Made by a program: the position numbers and the translations under genes | Notes under the pieces: model-generated | Databases searched by the model: none | What the model was told of the DNA's origin: nothing | Seen by the model: only the letters and a program-made list of their open reading frames with translations | NCBI RefSeq assembly: GCF_000600295.1 | Contig: NZ_JEMG01000001.1 | Coordinates: 1,679,165-1,743,164, forward strand | Direction: 5' to 3' | DNA from: Hylemonella gracilis str. Niagara R | GTDB taxonomy: Bacteria; Pseudomonadota; Gammaproteobacteria; Burkholderiales; Burkholderiaceae_C | DNA: 64,000 nt | Shown here: positions 43,022-52,065 of the stretch, one piece after another | How positions within the stretch are numbered: position 1 is the first letter of the stretch | Layout of the letters: the number at the start of each line of letters is the position of its first letter

Positions 43022-43881
43022 AGCATCAAAGGCATATGACAACTTTCAGTCTCATCCTCATTGGCGATGAAATCCTGTCCGGCAAGCGCGTGGACAAGCA
43101 TCTGCCCAAGACCATCGAACTGCTGGCCGAGCGTGGTCTGCAGCTGTCGGGTGCCGAGATCGTGGGCGATGATCCGGTCCGCATCACGGCGGTCTTGCGG
43201 CGGGCGTTCGAACGGGCGGCCTTGGGCGAGGTGGTGTTCTGCTGCGGTGGCATCGGTGCGACCCCGGACGACCACACCCGGCAATGTGCGGCGGCGGCCT
43301 TGGGGCGGCCCTTGCGTCTGCATCCTCAGGCGGCTGAACTGATCCATGAGCGCGCGCGGGACATGGCGCGTGAGAAAGGCGTGGTCTATGACCCAGACCA
43401 GCCGGACAACGTGCATCGCCTGAACATGGGCGTGTTTCCGGAGGGCGCGGAGATTTTGCCCAACCCCTACAACAAGATTCCCGGTTTCAGCATCGAAATG
43501 CCCGCCCGTTTGCCCGCCTCGCAACCGGGTGCGGTGCACTTCATGCCAGGTTTTCCCGTGATGGCCTGGCCCATGATGGACGGGCTGCTGGACCAGAAGT
43601 ACGCGCATCTGCACGCACGCGGCGCCTGGGGTGAGCGCTCGATCATTGTGTACGGCGCGATGGAGGCCGTGCTCACCCCTTTGATGGAGGCGATCGAGGC
43701 CGGGCATCCTGGGGTCAAGGTCTTCAGCCTGCCCAGCGTGGATCACCCGGAACATGGCCGGCACATCGAATTGGGCGTCAAGGGCGAGCCGGCCCGGATG
43801 GTTCCCGCTTATGAAGAAATGTTGGCTGGCCTGCAGACGCTGGGCTGCCGACTTGGCCCTGAATTGGTGCGAACCGTCTGA
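43018..43881 (+). CDS. Molybdopterin-binding (MoaB/MogA/CinA-N) domain protein
   Basis: A 287-residue protein. The first about 170 residues form a MoCF-type molybdopterin-binding domain opening with L-I-L-I-G-D-E-I-L-S-G-K-R and including the C-C-G-G-I-G-A-T-P-D-D loop. The C-terminal part is less conserved, and there is no CinA deamidase domain. Its role may be in cofactor handling or an unrelated nucleotide reaction. ATG 43018 overlaps the previous stop as ATGA; ATG 43036 is an alternative giving 281 residues. Confidence 0.8.
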   Translation: MKHQRHMTTFSLILIGDEILSGKRVDKHLPKTIELLAERGLQLSGAEIVGDDPVRITAVLRRAFERAALGEVVFCCGGIGATPDDHTRQCAAAALGRPLRLHPQAAELIHERARDMAREKGVVYDPDQPDNVHRLNMGVFPEGAEILPNPYNKIPGFSIEMPARLPASQPGAVHFMPGFPVMAWPMMDGLLDQKYAHLHARGAWGERSIIVYGAMEAVLTPLMEAIEAGHPGVKVFSLPSVDHPEHGRHIELGVKGEPARMVPAYEEMLAGLQTLGCRLGPELVRTV

Positions 43882-43918
43882 TTCATGGGCCTGAATGAAG
43901 ACTTTAGTTTAGCGGAAT

Positions 43919-44049
43919 CACAATTTTGGTGCGATTTTCGGGTCTATGTTCGCATTGAAATGGGGCGTTCCGATCGGCGGCAGGCACAATACGGAGTCTC
44001 ATGCCCCTAAAACACGGTGCGGCTCCGTATGAGTGCCTGATGCGCACCG
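43919..44049 (+). promoter_or_regulatory. Candidate NtrC enhancer sites upstream of glnA
   Basis: CAC-N7-GTG with an AT-rich centre at 43919-43931 fits the NtrC consensus (TGCACC-N5-GGTGCA) in half-site spacing. It lies about 135 bases before the sigma54 promoter, a normal enhancer distance. A second inverted pair, CGGTGCG (44015-44021) and CGCACCG (44043-44049), ends five bases from the promoter and has too long a spacer for one dimer. Binding is inferred, helped by ntrB and ntrC lying just downstream. Confidence 0.5.
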
Positions 44050-44053
44050 GAAT

Positions 44054-44070
44054 TGGCACAAAAACTGCAT
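44054..44070 (+). promoter_or_regulatory. Sigma54 promoter of glnA
   Basis: TGGCAC (44054-44059), five A residues and CTGCAT (44065-44070) reproduce the sigma54 -24/-12 element. GG at 44055-44056 and GC at 44067-44068 are exactly 10 bases apart. It lies 70 bases before the glnA ATG. This is the classical nitrogen-limitation promoter activated by phosphorylated NtrC. Confidence 0.85.
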
Positions 44071-44140
44071 CGAAACAGACGCTGCTTACAGCTTTCAGGC
44101 AAACGATTTTTCAACCAACCTTCCTAGCAGGAGTACCCAG

Positions 44141-45556
44141 ATGGCCAAGACCGTCGCAGACGTGATGAAGATGGTGAAGGAGAACGAAGTCAAGTTCGTT
44201 GACTTCCGTTTCACCGACACCCGTGGCAAGGAGCAGCACGTGACCGTGCCCGTGTCCGCCTTCGATGAAGACAAGTTCACCTCGGGCCACGCCTTCGACG
44301 GGTCTTCCATCGCGGGCTGGAAGGGCATCGAAGCCTCGGACATGCTGCTCATGCCCGATCCGAACACCGCCAACATCGATCCCTTCTTTGAAGAGACCAC
44401 GCTGTTCCTGTCCTGCGATGTGCTCGAGCCGGGCGACGGCAAGGCCTATGACCGCGATCCGCGTTCCATCGCCAAGCGCGCCGAAGCCTATCTGAAGGCA
44501 TCGGGTCTGGGCGACACGGCCTTCTTCGGTCCCGAACCCGAATTCTTCATCTTCGACGACGTGCGCTGGGGCGCCGACATGTCGGGTTCCTTCGTCAAGA
44601 TCGAAGAATACGAAGCTCCCTGGAACAGCGGTGCCAAGCTGGAAGGCGGCAACCGCGGCCACCGTCCCACCGTCAAGGGCGGTTATTTCCCCGTGCCCCC
44701 GGTCGACAGCACGCAGGACATGCGCGCCGAGATGTCGCTGATCCTCGAATCGCTGGGCATCCCGGTCGAAGTGTTCCACCACGAAGTGGCGGGCGCGGGC
44801 CAGAACGAGATCGGCACCAAGTTCAGCACGCTGGTGCAGCGCGCCGACTGGACCATCCTGCTGAAGTACGTGGTGCAGAACGTTGCGAATGCCTATGGCA
44901 AGACCGCCACCTTCATGCCCAAGCCCATCGTGGGTGACAATGGTTCCGGCATGCACGTGCACCAGTCCGTCTGGAAGGACGGCAAGAACCTGTTCGCGGG
45001 TGAAGGCTACGCCGGCCTGTCCGATTTCGCCCTGTATTACATCGGCGGCATCATCAAGCACGCGCGCGCGCTCAACGCCATCACCAACCCCGGTACCAAC
45101 AGCTACAAGCGCCTGGTGCCCGGCTTCGAAGCCCCGGTGAAGTTGGCCTACAGCTCGCGCAACCGTTCCGCCTCGATCCGCATCCCCTTCGTGGCCAACC
45201 CCAAGGGCCGTCGCATCGAAGCCCGCTTCCCCGATCCGACCGCCAACCCCTACCTGGCCTTCTCGGCCCTGTTGATGGCCGGTCTGGACGGCGTGGAAAA
45301 CAAGATCCACCCGGGCGAAGCCGCCACCAAGGACCTGTACCACCTGCCGCCGGAAGAAGACGCGAAGATCCCGACCGTCTGCCACAGCCTGGACCAGGCG
45401 CTGGAGTACCTGGACAAGGACCGCGCCTTCCTGACCAAGGGCGGCGTCTTCACCGACACCATGATCGACGCCTACATCGAACTCAAGATGCAAGAAGTCA
45501 CGCGTTTCCGCATGACCACGCACCCGATCGAGTTCGACATGTACTACTCGCTGTGA
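44141..45556 (+). CDS. glnA: Glutamine synthetase type I
   Basis: A 471-residue GSI-beta glutamine synthetase. It has the metal-binding M-D-like helix region, the [15 protein letters not shown]-site motif, [12 protein letters not shown] and the adenylylation tyrosine at Tyr400 in DLYHLPP. It assimilates ammonia into glutamine and is switched off by GlnE adenylylation. ATG 44141 follows AGGAG (44129-44133). A sigma54 promoter and candidate NtrC sites precede it and a strong terminator follows, so it can be transcribed apart from ntrBC. Confidence 0.98.
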   Translation: MAKTVADVMKMVKENEVKFVDFRFTDTRGKEQHVTVPVSAFDEDKFTSGHAFDGSSIAGWKGIEASDMLLMPDPNTANIDPFFEETTLFLSCDVLEPGDGKAYDRDPRSIAKRAEAYLKASGLGDTAFFGPEPEFFIFDDVRWGADMSGSFVKIEEYEAPWNSGAKLEGGNRGHRPTVKGGYFPVPPVDSTQDMRAEMSLILESLGIPVEVFHHEVAGAGQNEIGTKFSTLVQRADWTILLKYVVQNVANAYGKTATFMPKPIVGDNGSGMHVHQSVWKDGKNLFAGEGYAGLSDFALYYIGGIIKHARALNAITNPGTNSYKRLVPGFEAPVKLAYSSRNRSASIRIPFVANPKGRRIEARFPDPTANPYLAFSALLMAGLDGVENKIHPGEAATKDLYHLPPEEDAKIPTVCHSLDQALEYLDKDRAFLTKGGVFTDTMIDAYIELKMQEVTRFRMTTHPIEFDMYYSL

Positions 45557-45650
45557 TCGTGCGCGATTGAGGCAACACCACGGTTTGCTTGTTCCAGGTT
45601 GTTGCAAAGGCAATTTGGCCGAGGACGAGTGGACCGTGGCGCGGCACATC

Positions 45651-45679
45651 AAGGGACGGCTAAACGCCGTCCCTTTTTT
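45651..45679 (+). terminator. glnA terminator
   Basis: AAGGGACGGC (45651-45660), a TAAAC loop and GCCGTCCCTT (45666-45675) form a perfect 10-base-pair stem ending in a run of T to 45679. It is a strong intrinsic terminator between glnA and ntrB. Partial read-through would give the low basal ntrBC expression known from enteric bacteria. Confidence 0.88.
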
Positions 45680-45711
45680 GCTGGGCCTTGGCCTCACATG
45701 AATGTCGTCCC

Positions 45712-46794
45712 ATGACTGTCAATCTGCCCCAAAGCCGCATGAGCGCCGAGCACCGTTTTCACGCCTTCGACCTGCTGTCCACCCTGGTGGCGGTGGTGCG
45801 CAGTGACGGTGAGCTGCTCTACGCCAACGCCGCGCTCGAGGATGTGCTGGGCATGTCCCGTCGCAGCATGGGGGAGGAGAACTTTTCCACCCATTTCACG
45901 GAGCCGCGCGTGCTGCTGCAGGCCTTGGACGGGGTGCGCGCGAACGAATACTCCACGCTGCGCTATGACGCCGGACTGCGGCGCGCCGGACGTGAGGCCC
46001 TGCCCATGCATGTCAACCTGACGCAGACCGACGTGCCCGACACGATCCTCGTTGAAATGATGCCGTTGGAGCAGCAGGCGCGTCAGGAGCGTGAGGAGCG
46101 TCTGCTCGACCAGGCGCAGGCCAACAAGGAGCTGATACGCAACCTCGCGCACGAAATCAAGAACCCCCTGGGGGGCATACGTGGCGCGGCGCAACTGCTG
46201 GAGATGGAGATCGATCCGCAGCTCACCGAGTACACGCGCGTCATCATCCACGAGGCCGACCGACTGCAGACCCTGGTGGATCGCCTGCTGGCGCCGCATC
46301 GCAGGCCGCATGTGGTGGGCGACGTCAACATCCATGAAGTCTGCGAGCGTGTGCGTTCGCTGGTGCTGGTGGAGTTTCCCCGGGGTCTGCGCGTCGTCCG
46401 TGACTACGATACGTCGATCCCGGAATTTCGCGGCGATCGCGAGCAACTGATCCAGGCCCTGCTGAACATCGCACACAACGCTTGTCAGGCCTTGGTCGAA
46501 CGCATCGCCTCGGGTGATGCGTGCCTGACGTTTCGTACACGCATCGCGCGCTCGATCACCTTCGGAAAGCAGCGCTACAGGCTGGCACTGGAATTGCATG
46601 TCATCGACAACGGGCCCGGTGTGCCGGACTCGATCAAGGACCGCATTTTTTTCCCGCTGGTGTCGGGGCGCGAGGGCGGTTCAGGCCTGGGGTTGACGTT
46701 GGCGCAAACCTTCGTGCAGCAGCACCACGGCATGATCGAGTGCGACAGCGAGCCGGGCCGGACCGATTTCAAGATTCTGATTCCGCTGCCTTGA
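45712..46794 (+). CDS. glnL: Nitrogen regulation sensor kinase/phosphatase NtrB
   Basis: A 360-residue soluble histidine kinase. An N-terminal PAS domain covers about residues 20-120. The H-box NLAHEIKNPLGG has phosphoacceptor His147. The N-box N-I-A-H-N-A-C-Q and the D-N-G-P-G and G-G-S-G-L-G-L-T ATP-lid motifs follow. No membrane segment is seen, as expected. NtrB phosphorylates NtrC when nitrogen is short and is turned to a phosphatase by PII. ATG 45712 is chosen over a TTG at 45688 inside the terminator region. Confidence 0.96.
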   Translation: MTVNLPQSRMSAEHRFHAFDLLSTLVAVVRSDGELLYANAALEDVLGMSRRSMGEENFSTHFTEPRVLLQALDGVRANEYSTLRYDAGLRRAGREALPMHVNLTQTDVPDTILVEMMPLEQQARQEREERLLDQAQANKELIRNLAHEIKNPLGGIRGAAQLLEMEIDPQLTEYTRVIIHEADRLQTLVDRLLAPHRRPHVVGDVNIHEVCERVRSLVLVEFPRGLRVVRDYDTSIPEFRGDREQLIQALLNIAHNACQALVERIASGDACLTFRTRIARSITFGKQRYRLALELHVIDNGPGVPDSIKDRIFFPLVSGREGGSGLGLTLAQTFVQQHHGMIECDSEPGRTDFKILIPLP

Positions 46795-46827
46795 GCCTGA
46801 ACAGCACATGAAAAAAAAGGAGGCGGT

Positions 46828-48387
46828 GTGAATACCACGACCAAGGACTACGCCGAGATGAAGCCGATCTGGATCGCAGACGATGACCAATCCATACGCT
46901 TCGTGCTCGAGAAGGCCCTGCAGCGCGAGCAGCTGCCCACGCGCAGCTTCACCAACCCCAAGGATGTGCTGGCCGCGCTGGACGAAGAGAACGAAGCCCC
47001 TCAGGTCCTGGTGAGCGATATCCGCATGCCGGGTGGCAGCGGCCTGGAGCTTCTGGAGAAGGTCAAGGCGCGTTATCCGGGGTTGCCGGTCATCATCATG
47101 ACGGCATTCAGCGATCTGGACAGTGCCGTCTCTGCCTTCCAGGGCGGGGCCTTCGAGTACCTGCCCAAGCCCTTTGATCTGACCAAGGCGCTTGAGCTGA
47201 TCCGTCGCGCGGTGGAAGAGAGCCAGCGCGAGGAAGTGGCGCTGGAGACCCTGACTGAGACCCCCGAGATGCTGGGTCAGGCCCCGGCCATGCAGGACGT
47301 GTTCCGTGCCATCGGCCGCCTGTCCCAAAGCAATGTGACCGTGCTGATCACGGGCGAGAGCGGTTCCGGCAAGGAACTGGTGGCGCGCGCGCTGCACAAG
47401 CATTCACCGCGCGCCCAGGGGCCTTTTGTCGCCATCAACACGGCTGCGATCCCCAAGGATCTGCTGGAGAGTGAGCTCTTCGGTCATGAGCGTGGCGCCT
47501 TCACCGGGGCGCAGACCATGCGCCGTGGCCGTTTCGAGCAGGCCGAAGGCGGCACGCTGTTCCTCGACGAAATCGGCGATATGCCCTTTGACCTGCAGAC
47601 TCGCCTGCTGCGTGTGCTGAGTGACGGGCATTTTTACCGCGTGGGTGGGCACAGCGCCGTCAAGGCCCATGTGCGCGTGATCGCAGCCACCCACCAGGAT
47701 CTGGAACAACGCGTCAAGGAAGGTGTGTTCCGCGAGGACTTGTTCCACCGCCTCAACGTCATACGCCTTCGTCTGCCCGCCCTGCGCGAGCGCAAGGAAG
47801 ACGTGCCCATGCTCACGCGGCATTTCCTGCAGCAGAGCGCGCGGCAACTGGGCGTGGAGCCCAAGCGCATCTCGGATGCGGCGCTGGAAAAGCTCAGCCG
47901 CTTCAGTTTCCCGGGCAATGTGCGCCAACTCGAAAACGTCTGTCACTGGTTGACGGTGATGGCGCCCGCCCAGGTGATCGAACCCAAGGATCTGCCGCCC
48001 GAGGTGATCCAGGGTGTCGAGGGTGCCGGTCCCGTGGCGCTCTCAACGGCGAGTGCGCTTGCGGTGACGGCAGCCTTGGTCGCACCAGAGGTGGCATCGG
48101 TCGGTGAGCGTGCCACGGGCGAGCTGATGCCGACAGGCGCCACGCCAGCCACCGTGCCCCTGGCGGCAGGCGATTGGGAGAGCAGTCTGCAGCAAGAGGC
48201 CCTGACGATGTTGCAGTCGGGGCGTGTCGATGTCTGGGACGAGTTGAGCCGTCGTTTCGAGCGCAAGCTCATCCTCACGGCCCTGGACACCACGCGGGGG
48301 CGCCGCATCGAAGCGGCGCACAAGCTGGGCATCGGCCGCAACACCATCACACGCAAGATCCAGGAACTCGGGCTGGAAGAAAGCTGA
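46828..48387 (+). CDS. glnG: Nitrogen regulation response regulator NtrC
   Basis: A 519-residue sigma54 activator. The receiver domain's phosphoacceptor is Asp64 (Asp54 if translation starts at ATG 46858, the E. coli number). The AAA+ domain has GESGSGKE and the sigma54-contact GAFTGA loop. After a long Ala/Thr-rich linker of about 70 residues comes a Fis-type helix-turn-helix at the C-terminus. It activates glnA and other nitrogen genes. GTG 46828 is preferred because a strong AAAAGGAGG precedes it; ATG 46858 gives the more usual N-terminus. Confidence 0.96.
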   Translation: MNTTTKDYAEMKPIWIADDDQSIRFVLEKALQREQLPTRSFTNPKDVLAALDEENEAPQVLVSDIRMPGGSGLELLEKVKARYPGLPVIIMTAFSDLDSAVSAFQGGAFEYLPKPFDLTKALELIRRAVEESQREEVALETLTETPEMLGQAPAMQDVFRAIGRLSQSNVTVLITGESGSGKELVARALHKHSPRAQGPFVAINTAAIPKDLLESELFGHERGAFTGAQTMRRGRFEQAEGGTLFLDEIGDMPFDLQTRLLRVLSDGHFYRVGGHSAVKAHVRVIAATHQDLEQRVKEGVFREDLFHRLNVIRLRLPALRERKEDVPMLTRHFLQQSARQLGVEPKRISDAALEKLSRFSFPGNVRQLENVCHWLTVMAPAQVIEPKDLPPEVIQGVEGAGPVALSTASALAVTAALVAPEVASVGERATGELMPTGATPATVPLAAGDWESSLQQEALTMLQSGRVDVWDELSRRFERKLILTALDTTRGRRIEAAHKLGIGRNTITRKIQELGLEES

Positions 48388-48402
48388 GTGCCTGACGCAG
48401 TC

Positions 48403-48428
48403 GGCCTGGTTCGCGGGAAGAACAGGCC
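48403..48428. terminator. Hairpin between convergent ntrC and hydrolase
   Basis: GGCCT-(G)-GTTC pairs with GAAC-AGGCC across a 7-base loop, a nine-pair stem with one bulge. It lies 16 bases after the ntrC stop and 18 bases from the end of the convergent gene. There is no T-run on either side, so termination by this hairpin is inferred from placement. Confidence 0.4.
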
Positions 48429-48445
48429 ACAGTGGACATCCTCGT

Positions 48446-49390
48446 CTAGTGCCGCGCGATGAAGTCGACCACGGTTTGCACCACGTCGCGGTCGTGCAGC
48501 ACGCGGTTGTGGCCCAGGCCCCAGGTCAGATGCAGGGCCGTGCCAGGCCGCAGGTGGCTCAGGTAGCGGCTGTTCTCCACGCTGGCTTCGGTGTCATCGT
48601 GGTCATGCACCAGCAGTGCGGGGCCCCGCAACAGCGGCAGATGGTGGTCCAGTGAGTAGTCCCGCCACCATGAGGGACCGAAGACATCCGCGAAGGCTGC
48701 TTCCAGTCGCCGGAACAGCTTTGGGCCCAAGCCCACGCGCTGTTCGAAGGTCTGCAGCACCGTCTTGAGATTGGCGCTGGATGCGATGCCCACGTAAGGC
48801 GCCGGGCTGTCCAGCTGATGCAGCGCCATGGCCGCAGCTGTTGCGCCCAGCGAGTGGCCAATGACCGCGTGCACCTTGCCCGCGTGCAAGATGACATCGT
48901 GCAGCAACTGGGCGTATTGGTCGAGCCGGTAGGGGCGTCGGGTTTGCCCACCATGCCCTGGTGCATCCAGCGTCAGCACCCGATAGCCCGCCGACTGCAG
49001 GACGGGCACGAAGCTGCCCAGTTGCGCACCGTAAGCCCCCCAGCCATGGGCCAGGAGCACGGCGGGGCCCTGGCCCCAGCCCTGCACCACGGCACCCTGG
49101 TCGCCTGAATACACTTCAAAGCGGTGCTCCACCGTCTCCAGCAAAGCGCGGGCGCGTTCGTTCGGCAGTGCCCGCGGAGGCGTGAACCAGAGCCGCCAGA
49201 GCAGGCGGGTGGCCAGCTCCGGTGCCACTCCTGCCAGCAGGCGCAAGGCCCGGCCCAGGTGACGCGGGTTCTGCACGGTGGGCGCCCGCAAGGGCGGGAA
49301 GCTCGCTTGCTGCGCGTAAGCGGCGGCCGGCGTCAGCGCCGGGCGGGGGGTGGGGATGGCAGAGGCCGGGGCGCTCAGGGCGATCGTCAT
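48446..49390 (-). CDS. Alpha/beta hydrolase
   Basis: A 314-residue hydrolase. An Ala/Pro-rich N-terminus of about 40 residues and a hydrophobic stretch precede the core. The core has L-L-A-H-G-W-G-A-Y-G (oxyanion region), nucleophile elbow GHSLGA, a D-H-D-D-T acid region and the catalytic histidine in W-G-L-G-H-N-R. ATG 49390 follows AAAGGA. It is divergent from a GlxA-type regulator with 82 bases between, so regulation by that protein is likely. The substrate is unknown. Confidence 0.8.
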   Translation of the reverse strand: MTIALSAPASAIPTPRPALTPAAAYAQQASFPPLRAPTVQNPRHLGRALRLLAGVAPELATRLLWRLWFTPPRALPNERARALLETVEHRFEVYSGDQGAVVQGWGQGPAVLLAHGWGAYGAQLGSFVPVLQSAGYRVLTLDAPGHGGQTRRPYRLDQYAQLLHDVILHAGKVHAVIGHSLGATAAAMALHQLDSPAPYVGIASSANLKTVLQTFEQRVGLGPKLFRRLEAAFADVFGPSWWRDYSLDHHLPLLRGPALLVHDHDDTEASVENSRYLSHLRPGTALHLTWGLGHNRVLHDRDVVQTVVDFIARH

Positions 49391-49435
49391 GGCGGGTCCT
49401 TTCAAGCGTGAAACGCACAGGACGGGATACTCCGC

Positions 49436-49462
49436 TTGCCAAGCCCGCGCTCCAAGTGGCAA
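49436..49462. promoter_or_regulatory. Inverted repeat between divergent hydrolase and GlxA-type regulator
   Basis: TTGCCA (49436-49441) and TGGCAA (49457-49462) are perfect inverted half-sites whose starts are 21 bases apart, two turns of the helix. They lie in the 82-base divergent spacer, immediately before the regulator start. This suggests an operator used by the regulator on itself and the hydrolase. The left half could also serve as a -35 for the regulator with CAATAT as -10. Confidence 0.45.
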
Positions 49463-49472
49463 TATTGACACC

Positions 49473-50546
49473 ATGAATGCTGATGTTGCCAAAACGGAGC
49501 TCACCCCGCCCCTGAGCGTGGCCCTGGCCCTCACGCCGCAATGCGTGCTGTCCGGTGTGCTGGGCGTCATGGACATGCTGAGCACGGCGAATTACGTGGC
49601 CCGCAAGTTCCCGGGTGTCAGCGCCCGTTTCCAACCCACCCTGGTCTCGGCGGACGGCGGGCCGGTCCAGGGCGTGAACGGGGTCTGCCTGCCAGCCCAG
49701 GCTGCCTTGCCCGATCCCCGGACCGTGGCCATCGCCTTTGTGCCCTCCGGTCCGCCCGCGAACTTCGGTGTCGCGCGCATGCGGCAGGCCCTGGCCGCGC
49801 AGCTGCCGCTCATCGACTGGCTGAGGGCCGTGTACGAGGCCGGAGGCGTGCTGGCCTCCTGCTGCAGCGGCAGTTTTCTGCTGGCATCGACCGGTTTGCT
49901 GGACGGCCGGCTGGCCACCACCCATTGGCGTGCCGAGGAGACCTTCCGCGCGCTGTTTCCACGCGTGGAGCTGCGCATCGACAGCTTGCTGGTGGAGGGC
50001 GAGCGCCTGATGTGTGGCGGCGGCGCGCAGTCCTTTTCCAGCACGGTGCTGCGGCTGATCAGCCAACTGCAGGGTGAGGCCGTGGCGGCGCAGACGGCCC
50101 GCCTGATGCTGGCCGATGGCCATACCAGCGGGCAGAATGCCTACCGGCTCTGGGTGCCGCGGCGTGACCATGGCGACGAGGCCATCGCCTTGGGCCAGCA
50201 GTGGCTGGAAAATCACTACCGCGAGGCTTTTGAGCTGGACGGCTTGGCAGCGCATCTGCGTCTGACGCCGCGAACCCTGATGCGACGCTTTCGTCAGGCC
50301 ACAGGCCTGACACCCTTGCAGTACCAGCAGAGTTTGCGGATCGAGGCGGCCAAGACCCTGCTGGAATCCTCGCGTGAATCGGTGAACCAGGTCGTCTGGC
50401 AGACCGGCTACGAAGACGCCAGTTCTTTCCAGCGCCTCTTCAAACGCGAGACGGGGTTGACCATGGCGCAATACCGGCAACGTTTCGGGCAAAGGCGCTG
50501 GCGCGCGGAAGGCGGGGGCCTGGTGGAAGCGGGCGCACTCGCCTGA
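49473..50546 (+). CDS. GlxA-family transcriptional regulator (GATase1-like plus AraC domain)
   Basis: A 357-residue protein. Residues about 15-200 form a DJ-1/PfpI-like class I amidotransferase-type domain with the elbow L-A-S-C-C-S-G-S. The C-terminal 100 residues are an AraC-type DNA-binding domain (L-D-G-L-A-A-H-L-R-L-T-P-R-T-L-M-R-R-F, then W-Q-T-G-Y-E-D-A-S-S-F-Q-R-L-F). GlxA/FtrA-type regulators control catabolism of small amines and similar compounds. ATG 49473 is chosen over upstream in-frame codons because it lies after the operator-like repeat. Confidence 0.87.
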   Translation: MNADVAKTELTPPLSVALALTPQCVLSGVLGVMDMLSTANYVARKFPGVSARFQPTLVSADGGPVQGVNGVCLPAQAALPDPRTVAIAFVPSGPPANFGVARMRQALAAQLPLIDWLRAVYEAGGVLASCCSGSFLLASTGLLDGRLATTHWRAEETFRALFPRVELRIDSLLVEGERLMCGGGAQSFSSTVLRLISQLQGEAVAAQTARLMLADGHTSGQNAYRLWVPRRDHGDEAIALGQQWLENHYREAFELDGLAAHLRLTPRTLMRRFRQATGLTPLQYQQSLRIEAAKTLLESSRESVNQVVWQTGYEDASSFQRLFKRETGLTMAQYRQRFGQRRWRAEGGGLVEAGALA

Positions 50547-50595
50547 CTGCCACACGAGCCGAAGGGGCAGCCAGGCCCAGGAACGTGCGTTGCGG

Positions 50596-51144
50596 TCAGT
50601 CGAACAGACCCGGCCCGCCGAAGCGCGCGCCTTCCATTTCCAGCATCTTCAGCTTGGTCTGCGTGCCGCCGTGGGCCGAGAAACCGACGCCTTTCGCGCC
50701 GGCACCCAGGACGCGGTGGCAGGGCACCACGGGCGCATAGGGGTTGGACCCCATCGCCTGGCCCACGGCGCGTGCCGTGCCGGGCTCGCCCAGCCGCCGA
50801 GCAACCTCGCCATAGGTCAAGGTTTCGCCCGGCGGGATGCCTCGCACGAACGCATACACGCGTTGGTGAAAGGGCGGTACGCCGTCCATGTCCAGCGGCA
50901 GGTGCGTCAGGTCCCGTGGCTCGCCGGGATGACCTTCCAGCAGGGCCGTGATCGCGGCGATGGCCGCCTGCACCGCAGCGGGCGGTTCGGCCTCGGGGAT
51001 ACCCGGAAAACGGCGCCGCATGCGCGCGCGGGTGGCTGCTGCATCGGCCTCGGGCAACTGGACGCCGGTCAACCCTTGCGCACTCCAGGCCAGGCCGCAA
51101 TGGCCCAGCGGTGTCAGGAACAGGGCGTAAGCCAGTGTCTGCAC
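50596..51144 (-). CDS. ogt: Methylated-DNA--protein-cysteine methyltransferase
   Basis: A 182-residue alkylguanine-DNA alkyltransferase. The acceptor is Cys142 in VPCHRV. The helix-turn-helix region with Y-G-E-V-A-R-R-L-G and the G-G-T-Q-T-K-L-K-M-L-E-M-E-G C-terminal motif are present. It transfers methyl groups from O6-methylguanine to itself once per molecule. It lies 34 bases downstream of the exonuclease III gene, so two DNA repair genes share the end of this minus-strand run. Confidence 0.93.
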   Translation of the reverse strand: MQTLAYALFLTPLGHCGLAWSAQGLTGVQLPEADAAATRARMRRRFPGIPEAEPPAAVQAAIAAITALLEGHPGEPRDLTHLPLDMDGVPPFHQRVYAFVRGIPPGETLTYGEVARRLGEPGTARAVGQAMGSNPYAPVVPCHRVLGAGAKGVGFSAHGGTQTKLKMLEMEGARFGGPGLFD

Positions 51145-51178
51145 GGCGTGCGGTTGCGTGGCGGATCAGGCCCGGGGC

Positions 51179-51985
51179 TCAGAGCCCCTGCAGCTCCAGC
51201 ACCACCGGTGCGTGGTCACTGGGTTGCTTGTTCTTGCGCGGCAGGCGGTCGATGGTGCAGCCGTGCACGGCGGGCTTGAGGGCCTCGCTGACCAGGATGT
51301 GGTCGATGCGCAGGCCGCGGTTCTTCTGGAAGCCGAGCATGCGGTAGTCCCACCAGGAATAGCTTTTTTCGGGTTGCGGAAACAGGCGGTAGGCGTCGTG
51401 CAGGCCCAGCGCCAGCAGGGCCTTGAACTGCTCACGCTCCTCGGTCGTGTGGTGGATCGTTTCGCGCAGGCCCTGGGGGTCGTAGGAGTCACGATCCTCC
51501 GGCGTGATGTTGTAGTCGCCCAGCAGCACCAGGCGCGCATGCGTGGCCAGCTCGGCCTGGACCTGCGCGCGCAGCGCGTCCATCCAGCGCATCTTGTAAG
51601 CGAACTTCTCGCTGCCCGGCTCCTGGCCGTTGACGAAATAGCCGTTGACGATGCGCAGCGGGCCCTGCGGCGTGTCCAGCGTGGCGGCGATGACGCGTGC
51701 CTGTTCGTCCTCGAAGCCCGTGATGTTGCGTGTTACCTCCCGCAGTGCGGGCCAGGACTGGCGCGTGATCAGCGCCACGCCGTTATAGGTCTTCTGCCCG
51801 TAGGCCTCGGCTCGGTAGCCGGCCGCCTCGAATTCGGCGTGCGGAAACTTGTCGTCGGTGAGCTTGAGTTCCTGCAGCGCCAGCACGTCGATCGGCGCAC
51901 TGCCCATGGCTTGCGCCGCCAGCCAGTCCAGCACCTGGGGCAGGCGCACGCCGAGGGAGTTCACGTTCCAGGTGGCAATTTTCAT
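51179..51985 (-). CDS. xthA: Exodeoxyribonuclease III
   Basis: A 268-residue Mg-dependent AP endonuclease/3' exonuclease. It has the opening M-K-I-A-T-W-N-V-N-S, catalytic L-Q-E-L-K-L-T-D, G-D-Y-N-I-T-P near residue 160, the W-W-D-Y stretch and the final S-D-H-A-P-V. ATG 51985 gives the exact family N-terminus; in-frame sequence upstream overlaps folA and is not coding. It acts in base excision repair. It is 80 bases after folA in the same direction. Confidence 0.95.
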   Translation of the reverse strand: MKIATWNVNSLGVRLPQVLDWLAAQAMGSAPIDVLALQELKLTDDKFPHAEFEAAGYRAEAYGQKTYNGVALITRQSWPALREVTRNITGFEDEQARVIAATLDTPQGPLRIVNGYFVNGQEPGSEKFAYKMRWMDALRAQVQAELATHARLVLLGDYNITPEDRDSYDPQGLRETIHHTTEEREQFKALLALGLHDAYRLFPQPEKSYSWWDYRMLGFQKNRGLRIDHILVSEALKPAVHGCTIDRLPRKNKQPSDHAPVVLELQGL

Positions 51986-52065
51986 GGCCGCGATGATAGT
52001 GGCTTGCGCTTGCTCATCACGCGGCCGGGGGAGGGGGCGATGCGTGAAAGGACGCGGGACCCGAT

